12,234 nt of DNA, taken from NCBI GenBank assembly GCA_009702525.1, contig WLHW01000035.1:1-12234 (forward strand), given 5' to 3'. Positions 7,086 through 12,234 of this stretch are shown here, piece by piece; position 1 is the first letter of the stretch; each line of letters starts with the position of its first letter. The position numbers and the translations under genes were made by a program. The notes under the pieces are model-generated. The model was not told the origin of the DNA. It saw only the letters and a program-made list of their open reading frames with translations, and did no database searches. The stretch is from Actinomycetota bacterium. Its GTDB lineage: Bacteria > Actinomycetota > Actinomycetes > Nanopelagicales > Nanopelagicaceae.

Positions 7086-7583
7086 ATGGCACGTGCATTT
7101 GGTTTAGATACTCCACGCGAAACTCGCCGTTCGCTTCGACCTAACTTTGATCCAGAGACTTTTGGTCGCATGTCTGAGCGTTTTGCGCGCTTCTTAGGCA
7201 CCGCACGATTCTTGGTTTACATGACGGTTTTTGTACTTTCATGGGTTGCTTGGAACTCTTTAGCCCCAAGAGACATGCGCTTTGATGACTATCCTTTTAT
7301 TTTCTTAACGCTGATTCTTTCACTTCAAGCTTCCTATGCTGCCCCGTTGATTTTGCTTGCACAAAATCGTCAAGCAGATAGAGATCGAATTCAGCTCAAT
7401 GAAGACCGAGCTCGAAATGAACGTAGTATCGCTGATGCAGAATACTTAACTCGAGAAATAGCATCACTTCGCATTTCATTAGGTGAAGTCGCAACAAGAG
7501 ATTTTGTTCGTAGCGAACTTGCAGATATAGTTAAAGAAGTAGTTGCCGAGTTACGTAGCAATCCCCAAGCGGACGCCAAGTAA
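7086..7583 (+). CDS. DUF1003 two-helix membrane protein with coiled-coil tail
   Basis: This is a 165-residue inner-membrane protein. Two hydrophobic segments (about 41-58 and 70-93) flank a short loop holding the DUF1003 hallmark FDDYPFIFLTLILSLQAS (66-83), followed by APLILLAQNRQADRDR (86-101). The C-terminal third (about 100-158) is charged and helical, with heptad-like spacing, and is likely a cytoplasmic coiled coil. The family's function is unknown. The start is fixed by AAGGAGG 7 bases upstream and lies 2 bases after the stop of the MgtE_N protein. That coupling, also seen in mycobacteria (Rv1232c/Rv1231c, from memory), suggests that the soluble sensor and this membrane protein form a complex. 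Its last 33 bases overlap the 3' end of mrp on the opposite strand. Confidence 0.88.
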   Translation: MARAFGLDTPRETRRSLRPNFDPETFGRMSERFARFLGTARFLVYMTVFVLSWVAWNSLAPRDMRFDDYPFIFLTLILSLQASYAAPLILLAQNRQADRDRIQLNEDRARNERSIADAEYLTREIASLRISLGEVATRDFVRSELADIVKEVVAELRSNPQADAK

Positions 7584-8672
7584 AGACTTACTTCGCTTTA
7601 TTAATTTTTCGGCAATTTCATTAAGTGCTAAAGCACTTGCCGATTCTGGTGCAGCGATAATCACTGGAATGCCTTGATCTCCACCCATACGAAGATCGAT
7701 ACTAAATGGAATCTTTCCAAGTAGCGGTACTTCAATTCCAACTAGCGTCGATAGGCGCTTAGCGGTTTCTTCGCCTCCACCGTTTCCGAATAGTGAAACC
7801 GTTTGGCCCGTTGTTTTATCGATGTACTCAGACATGTTCTCAACTACTCCAATAACATGCTGGTGAATCTGATGCGCAATTCTGCCAGCCCGTTCAGCAA
7901 CTTCCGCTGCGGCAATCTGCGGGGTAGTTACAACCAAAATCTCTGACGTTGGAATTAATTGACCAAGGGAGATAGCTAAATCACCGGTTCCAGGCGGTAG
8001 ATCGATGAGCAATAGGTCCAAGTCGCCCCAATAGGCATCGGATAACAACTGCTCAAGGACTCGGTGCAATAGTGGACCACGATAAGCAACGGCATCACTG
8101 CGCTCTGGCTTAAACATCTCCATCGATACGGTTTTTACCCCGTATGACTCGAGGGGAATAAACATTTGATCGATAGCCGTAGGACGTTGGCCCATCAAAC
8201 CCATAAGTCGCGGAATTGAGTGCCCATAAACATCCGCATCCAAAATTCCAACACGAAGCCCTTTAGCTGCAGCCGCGACTGCAAGGTTGACCGTAAGTGA
8301 AGATTTTCCGACCCCCCCTTTGCCCGACGCGATTCCTATGACTCTAGTCAATGAGTCTGGTTGAGCAAAAGGAATGAATTTTTCACGACCATTGCGCATA
8401 ATTTTTTTTACATTATCGCGCTGGTCTTGATTCATGACACCAAAATCTAACTGGACTGATTTTACTCCAGCTATCTTATTTAGCGCATTAGTAACATCAC
8501 CGCGTAAGCGATCTTGCATCGGGCAACCAGAAATGGTCAAAAGAATTCGAACTGTAACTTCCCCATCATTTTCAGAAAGGTCTTCAACCATTCCAAGTTC
8601 AGTAATTGAACGATGGAGCTCGGGATCTTGAACTGTTGTTAACGCCTCAGCTAACTCGTCGATTAAACTCAT
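7551..8672 (-). CDS. mrp: Mrp/NBP35-family P-loop ATPase with N-terminal DUF59 (MIP18) domain
   Basis: This is a 373-residue cytosolic ATPase. The N-terminal MIP18/DUF59 domain (about 1-95) contains DPELHRSITELGMV (16-29) and the SGCPM loop with Cys50. The Mrp domain has the deviant Walker A GKGGVGKSS (117-125), DADVYGHSIP (145-154) and Walker B-like DLPPGTGD (224-231). In other bacteria Mrp/ApbC binds and transfers Fe-S clusters through a C-terminal CxxC. Here that region (VVENMSEYIDKTTGQTVSLFG) has no cysteine, and Cys50 is the only cysteine in the protein. Cluster carriage therefore cannot follow the usual model, though Cys50 could take part. The ATG overlaps the tatB stop by 4 bases. The 3' end runs 33 bases into DUF1003 on the other strand. 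Confidence 0.92.
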   Translation of the reverse strand: MSLIDELAEALTTVQDPELHRSITELGMVEDLSENDGEVTVRILLTISGCPMQDRLRGDVTNALNKIAGVKSVQLDFGVMNQDQRDNVKKIMRNGREKFIPFAQPDSLTRVIGIASGKGGVGKSSLTVNLAVAAAAKGLRVGILDADVYGHSIPRLMGLMGQRPTAIDQMFIPLESYGVKTVSMEMFKPERSDAVAYRGPLLHRVLEQLLSDAYWGDLDLLLIDLPPGTGDLAISLGQLIPTSEILVVTTPQIAAAEVAERAGRIAHQIHQHVIGVVENMSEYIDKTTGQTVSLFGNGGGEETAKRLSTLVGIEVPLLGKIPFSIDLRMGGDQGIPVIIAAPESASALALNEIAEKLIKRSKSLLGVRLGIAT

Positions 8673-8974
8673 ATTAAGTCAGGATCGATTCGAGCTTCAG
8701 GTCGCTTAGGTTTAGACACTGGCTGCTCCTCCATGAGGTCGGCTAGCTGCTTCTTCACAAAAGTCTTTGGGTGCAAATCCTTAGGTTGTAAGTTTTCAAA
8801 ACCTGGACCTAAATTCTCTTTAAGCTCAGCGGTTGCGACTTGTGACAAATCGCGAATCTTTTTTACCCACTTAGCGGCCTCAACTGCAACTTTAGGCAGA
8901 CGCTCTGGTCCAACTAATACCATGGCCAAAAGTGCAAGACCTAATAGTTCGCCAGCACCGATATCAAAGAACAT
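8669..8974 (-). CDS. tatB: Sec-independent (Tat) translocase subunit TatB
   Basis: This 101-residue single-span membrane protein would form the substrate-receptor site of the twin-arginine translocase with TatC. It begins MFFDIGAGELLGLALLAMVL (1-20), a TatB-like start with the conserved polar Glu9 within the short helix. The Gly-Pro hinge follows (GPERLP, 22-27), then an amphipathic helix (about 28-48, VAVEAAKWVKKIRDLSQVA) and a charged cytoplasmic tail. I prefer TatB to TatA because of the MFxIG...EL start, the charged tail and the htrA-tatB-mrp context shared with actinobacteria. tatA and tatC are not in the window. A TAGGCT box 6 bases before the ATG may give it a promoter separate from htrA. 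Its stop overlaps the mrp start (ATGA). Confidence 0.9.
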   Translation of the reverse strand: MFFDIGAGELLGLALLAMVLVGPERLPKVAVEAAKWVKKIRDLSQVATAELKENLGPGFENLQPKDLHPKTFVKKQLADLMEEQPVSKPKRPEARIDPDLI

Positions 8975-8980
8975 GCGGTA

Positions 8981-8986
8981 AGCCTA
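8981..8986 (-). promoter_or_regulatory. Putative internal -10 box (TAGGCT) for tatB-mrp
   Basis: On the minus strand TAGGCT is followed by TACCGC and the tatB ATG at 8974. This is a 6-base spacing, the same layout as before the DMT, MgtE_N and DUF3107 genes. It lies in the 26-base gap between htrA and tatB, the widest gap in this minus-strand run, and would let tatB-mrp be transcribed without htrA. Confidence 0.4.
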
Positions 8987-9000
8987 CATGCCACAGCTCG

Positions 9001-10122
9001 CTAATTTTTCGCAGCAATTAAGGTCAAGGTAGCGCTATATTCCTTACCATTGCGCTGATATAAAACCCTTACCCGATCACCGACGCTTTGTGCGCGCACC
9101 GCAATAATCAACTCTTCAGGTGTACTTATCTCACGTTCCTCAAATTTAACAATTACATCTCCAGGTTTTAAGCCGGCCTTTTGAGCTGGGCCGCCCTGCA
9201 TGATTGCCGAACTATTTGTGGCTATTAGTGCTCCACCGCGGGAATAGTTCATATCCAAAGCAACTCCTAAAACTGGATATGTAGCTTTGCCCGACTTAAT
9301 AAGTTGATCGGCCGTCTTTCTCGCTTGATTTATTGGAATTGCAAAACCAAGTCCAATAGATCCGGTTTGTGAAGTTGACCCTAGCGATGCGATTGCTGAA
9401 TTAACACCGATAACAGCGCCAGTTGAATCAACTAAAGGACCGCCTGAGTTTCCAGGATTAATTGCTGCATCAGTTTGTAGTGCATTAATAAATGAACTAT
9501 CAGTGGCTGAATCTCCTGCAGTTACTGGGCGATTTTTGGCGCTAATAATTCCTAGGGTTACTGTTCCGGATAAACCTAATGGTGAACCAATTGCAATTAC
9601 TGGATCTCCTACTGCAATCTTGTCACTATCCCCAAATTGCAAAGCTGGAAGATTTGTTGCACTAATTTTTATTACCGATAAGTCATAAGAGGCATCTCGA
9701 CCAAGAATTGTTCCATCATATACATCGCCGTTATTTAAAGTTACTCGAATGGTTCCGCCATTTTCTGCTACTGCCGCAATCACATGGTTATTCGTTAAAA
9801 TATATCCTTTGCTGTCTATAACAAATCCGGAACCAGTACCGCTCCCGCTTGGAGATTGTGTTGTGATTGAGACAACCGATGGAAGAACTCTTTGGGCAAT
9901 TCCAGCAACTGAATCTGGTGCGCGTTCGATAGTGCTAGAAGATGAAACCAAATTTGCACTGTGAAATAATGGTGTGCCAGTTGAATTCACTCCAAGAAAT
10001 CCGCCTACTGTTCCGGCAAGTACAGCCACTAGAACGATGGTTCCTTTAGTGTTTTTTGGAGAATTATTAATTTCCCACCATGCGGGTGCAGTCTGTGACT
10101 TCTTAGCTCTTGGAAAAATCAT
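9001..10122 (-). CDS. htrA: HtrA/DegP-type membrane-anchored serine protease with one PDZ domain
   Basis: This 373-residue envelope quality-control protease has a short cytoplasmic N-terminus, one membrane anchor (about 28-46, GTIVLVAVLAGTVGGFLG) and a Ser-rich linker. The trypsin-like domain (about 70-275) has an intact triad: His113 in TNNHV, Asp147 in YDLSVI and Ser226 in GNSGGP. A single PDZ domain (about 283-370) includes GPAQKAGLKPGDVIVKF and would bind exposed C-termini. It lacks the long proline-rich cytoplasmic arm of mycobacterial HtrA. The anchor places the protease outside the membrane. It follows the methyltransferase stop by 12 bases and precedes tatB by 26. In mycobacteria sigE and its anti-sigma factor sit just upstream; here they do not. 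The start at 10122 has no Shine-Dalgarno. Confidence 0.93.
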   Translation of the reverse strand: MIFPRAKKSQTAPAWWEINNSPKNTKGTIVLVAVLAGTVGGFLGVNSTGTPLFHSANLVSSSSTIERAPDSVAGIAQRVLPSVVSITTQSPSGSGTGSGFVIDSKGYILTNNHVIAAVAENGGTIRVTLNNGDVYDGTILGRDASYDLSVIKISATNLPALQFGDSDKIAVGDPVIAIGSPLGLSGTVTLGIISAKNRPVTAGDSATDSSFINALQTDAAINPGNSGGPLVDSTGAVIGVNSAIASLGSTSQTGSIGLGFAIPINQARKTADQLIKSGKATYPVLGVALDMNYSRGGALIATNSSAIMQGGPAQKAGLKPGDVIVKFEEREISTPEELIIAVRAQSVGDRVRVLYQRNGKEYSATLTLIAAKN

Positions 10123-10134
10123 GTTTTCATTCTG

Positions 10135-10761
10135 CTATAACTTAGTGGCAACTAACAAACCATCACCCGATGAAATCAAGGTACTCACCCAATGCTCTGT
10201 GTCATTTTTAATGATTTTCCCAGCATCGCGCAGGGCAACGGTCTTGGGATCGCGCTGGGCTGAATCATTTACTTTTGAGCCCCCAAAATAATTGTCAATG
10301 ACAAGGGTTCCACCGCTTCTTAGTATGCGTTGGGCTTCACTAATGACAAAAGCTAAATCCTCAGGATTGTGGCGTAAAACAACTAAATCATATGCACGAT
10401 CCGTTAACTTTGAAATTACATCTAAAACTGAGTTTGTAATCAAACGATAACGAGTCTGAGCAATATCAGCATCGGCAAAGGCTAACTTGGCGATTTGCGT
10501 ATGTTCCATCTCATCATCAATTGACGTCAATGTTCCACTAGCTAACATGCCATCCAGTAACCACAAGCTTCCAACTCCCGAGCCAGTTCCAACCTCAACA
10601 ACTGCTTGCGCCGATAGTGTGAAGGCTAAATGTCGTAAATAGGCTCCTGCACCGGGAGTTACGTCAACTGCCCCAACTTCTACTCCACGCGCACGCGCCT
10701 GTGACTTGAAGTGATCTTCCGGAATAAAATTTTCTGCAAATGCGTGTGGATCTATTTTCAT
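10135..10761 (-). CDS. Class I SAM-dependent O-methyltransferase-like protein
   Basis: I start this gene at ATG 10761, giving 208 residues and a 4-base ATGA overlap with the pepA stop, the junction style used elsewhere here. A longer start at ATG 10779 adds six residues (MDHESH) and a 22-base overlap. The fold is a class I methyltransferase: an N-terminal helical cap, the SAM glycine loop VEVGTGSG (55-62) and the acidic end of strand 2 (SIDDEMEH, 80-87). The layout matches the catechol/caffeoyl-CoA O-methyltransferase group and mycobacterial Rv1220c, with VIDNYFGGSKVND (154-166) near the metal site. However, the strand-4 motif, usually D-A/S-D, reads VVLRHNPED (127-135), so the usual first metal-binding Asp is missing or displaced. 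The substrate is unknown. It sits between pepA and htrA. Confidence 0.85.
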   Translation of the reverse strand: MKIDPHAFAENFIPEDHFKSQARARGVEVGAVDVTPGAGAYLRHLAFTLSAQAVVEVGTGSGVGSLWLLDGMLASGTLTSIDDEMEHTQIAKLAFADADIAQTRYRLITNSVLDVISKLTDRAYDLVVLRHNPEDLAFVISEAQRILRSGGTLVIDNYFGGSKVNDSAQRDPKTVALRDAGKIIKNDTEHWVSTLISSGDGLLVATKL

Positions 10762-12234
10762 GTGAGATTCATGATCCATTCAGTTAACAAACGAACACCA
10801 AAACCGGTTCCACCTTTTGGATTTTCACCTGCATCAACTTCACTACGTCCTGTACCCGCGATATCTAAATGAACCCATCTACGGTTGCCAGCAAAGTGTT
10901 CTAAGAATAAAGCTGCCGTTACTGAACCAGCAGAAAATCCAGATCTCTTAGCATTGTGATTAAAATCGGCAATGTTACTTTCAAGTGCAACTTTGTAATC
11001 ATCGATCAGGGGCATATGCCATACGCGGTCACCTGATTCTGCTCCAGCTTTTGATAACTGCTTAGCTAGTTTGATATCACGTGTGTACATCGCTGCGTAT
11101 TGGCGCCCCAAACCTACGGTTGCTGCACCAGTCAAAGTTGCAATGTCTACTAAATAATCAGGATCTAAATTAATATCGGCATAAGCAAGACCATCTGCGA
11201 GGACTAATCGGCCCTCGGCATCGGTGTCCATAACTTCAACTGTGGTGCCTCCGTAGTGTGAAATAACATCGCTAGGACGTTGGGCGGTGCCAGAGATAGC
11301 GTTTTCTGCGCACATCATGAGCGCTGTAACGCGAACATTGGGTTGTAACTCTTCTAAGGCTGTCAGTGTCGCAAGAATTGCTGCAGCACCTGCCATGTCT
11401 GATTTCATCGGAATCATAAGATCGTAGGGCCGTTTTAGATTAATTCCGCCTGTATCAAAGGTTATTCCTTTACCAACCAAAACAACGTGTGGAAGGGCGC
11501 CATGTGAAGCCTTTTTGGCTTTAGGCGAATAAGAGACTTCGATAAAGCGCGGACCTGGATCGGGAGATGAATTTCCTACTGCGCGTAGACCACCGAAATC
11601 TTTTAGCTCTTTTCCGGCGAGTACAGTAATTTTTAAATCGGTTCCTTTGGCGAATTCTTTCGCTTGTGAAGCCATCCACGCAGGAGTTTTAATATTAGAA
11701 GGCGTATGAGCCAAATTGCGAGCGCGCGCAACCGCTTTCGAAATAGTGATAGCAGCATTTACAGTCTCCTTATCATCTGCAGCAACATAAAAAACTGGAA
11801 CATCGGCGGGCTTACCGCTTTTTAGACTCCACAGATATGCACCCATAGTTAAAGCAATTGCATGTTCCCGCACATCGTGTTTATTGATTGCGCACGCCGA
11901 ATAAACTGTTGTTTTCTTTCCACGTACTTTTCGCGCAATAGTTGTTGCAGCGATTCTCAATGCTGGAGTTGAGGCATCTCCGAGAGCTGTTAAATATAAA
12001 CGATCTGTCGTGGCATCTTTTGCGCTGACAGGAATTTCAAATATCTCTCCACTCTTGCCTATTGGCTTAAAGAACGAAAGTTCATCAACTAAATTAACAT
12101 CGAAGAATTTTTCGATTTCAGCAATGAGATTTCCTGGGCCTTGAAATGAAAACTCTCCGGAATCTTTCTTAATAAAACCTACGGCGATCGAATCGGCTTT
12201 AATGGCTTCGGTCAGATTTACTGAGGCGCCGTAA
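10758..12234 (-). CDS. pepA: Leucyl aminopeptidase (M17 family), N-terminus cut by window edge
   Basis: This cytosolic two-metal aminopeptidase releases N-terminal residues in peptide turnover. The frame is open from the right edge, giving 491 residues here; a typical length near 500 suggests only a few residues are missing. A TTG at 11960 is internal, since the frame continues through it with good N-domain sequence (RLYLTALGDAS). Counting from the edge, the catalytic domain (about 170-491) has GKGITFDTGG (metal ligands K255, D260), catalytic K267, KSDMAGAAA (D279) and DTDAEGR (D338, E340, catalytic R342). All expected ligands are present. The spacing between K267 and D279 looks one residue longer than in E. 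coli PepA. It is first in the minus-strand run pepA-methyltransferase-htrA-tatB-mrp, and its stop overlaps the methyltransferase ATG. Confidence 0.93.
   Translation of the reverse strand, partial: YGASVNLTEAIKADSIAVGFIKKDSGEFSFQGPGNLIAEIEKFFDVNLVDELSFFKPIGKSGEIFEIPVSAKDATTDRLYLTALGDASTPALRIAATTIARKVRGKKTTVYSACAINKHDVREHAIALTMGAYLWSLKSGKPADVPVFYVAADDKETVNAAITISKAVARARNLAHTPSNIKTPAWMASQAKEFAKGTDLKITVLAGKELKDFGGLRAVGNSSPDPGPRFIEVSYSPKAKKASHGALPHVVLVGKGITFDTGGINLKRPYDLMIPMKSDMAGAAAILATLTALEELQPNVRVTALMMCAENAISGTAQRPSDVISHYGGTTVEVMDTDAEGRLVLADGLAYADINLDPDYLVDIATLTGAATVGLGRQYAAMYTRDIKLAKQLSKAGAESGDRVWHMPLIDDYKVALESNIADFNHNAKRSGFSAGSVTAALFLEHFAGNRRWVHLDIAGTGRSEVDAGENPKGGTGFGVRLLTEWIMNLT

Noticed and set aside
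7578..7593. Perfect inverted repeat AAGTAA-AGAC-TTACTT at the DUF1003 stop, followed by T-rich sequence
   Set aside because: The 6-base stem has only one G:C and one C:G pair and no uninterrupted U-run directly after it. It lies inside mrp coding sequence on the other strand, so it is too weak to call a terminator.
9974..10291. Plus-strand open frame of 105 codons spanning the htrA/methyltransferase junction
   Set aside because: Both minus-strand genes are intact and recognisable there. The plus-strand translation shows no domain and has no promoter or ribosome site.
11958..11960. TTG as the start of the leucyl aminopeptidase
   Set aside because: The frame continues upstream to the window edge with sequence typical of the M17 N-terminal domain, so the gene is cut by the edge rather than starting here.
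1..12234. Mobile elements, CRISPR arrays, tRNA/rRNA genes, riboswitches, defence or biosynthetic clusters
   Set aside because: No repeats, transposase, integrase, RNA-gene signatures or long untranslated leaders were seen. The window is almost wholly filled by conserved housekeeping genes.

Overview
This 12.2 kb window looks like a chromosomal segment of a low-GC, streamlined actinobacterium, most likely of the freshwater acI / Nanopelagicales type. The gene families and their order are those of high-GC actinobacteria such as Mycobacterium. However, the DNA is AT-rich by eye, the proteins are short for their families, and only about 113 bases (under 1%) lie between genes. The lineage is inferred from gene order and composition, not from a marker gene. 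There is no phage, insertion sequence, CRISPR array, tRNA or rRNA, and no stretch over 31 bases without a gene.

Left part (1-3410): a MoeZ-type sulfur-carrier activating enzyme, cut by the left edge within a codon or two of its stop, is divergent from a TetR regulator. The regulator is followed by a small DUF3107 protein and a DEAD-box RNA helicase. As I recall it, this order matches the Rv3206c-Rv3211 neighbourhood of M. tuberculosis.

Middle (3407-5789, minus strand): a compact three-gene run reads DMT/EamA permease, PHP phosphoesterase (RNase AM/TrpH-like), MarC membrane protein. Each junction is a 4-base ATGA overlap. marC meets the helicase head-on, and both stop codons share one CTAG.

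Right part (5812-12234): a plus-strand pair encodes a soluble PRC-MgtE_N-CBS protein and a two-helix DUF1003 membrane protein. Converging on it is a minus-strand run: pepA (5' end off the right edge), methyltransferase, htrA, tatB, mrp. This resembles the M. tuberculosis Rv1220c-Rv1232c block, but sigE and rseA are missing between the methyltransferase and htrA. The run joins peptide turnover, envelope proteolysis, Tat export and a P-loop ATPase.

The most notable signal is regulatory. Five gene starts (TetR, DUF3107, DMT, MgtE_N protein, tatB) have a TANNNT hexamer 6-7 bases before ATG, which is where a -10 box sits for leaderless transcripts. At 5790-5811 two divergent boxes of this kind share the same TA step, giving a 22-base bidirectional promoter. 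I found no clearly new defence, mobile or biosynthetic system. The best candidates for undescribed biology are this start signature and the permease-less MgtE_N / DUF1003 pair.
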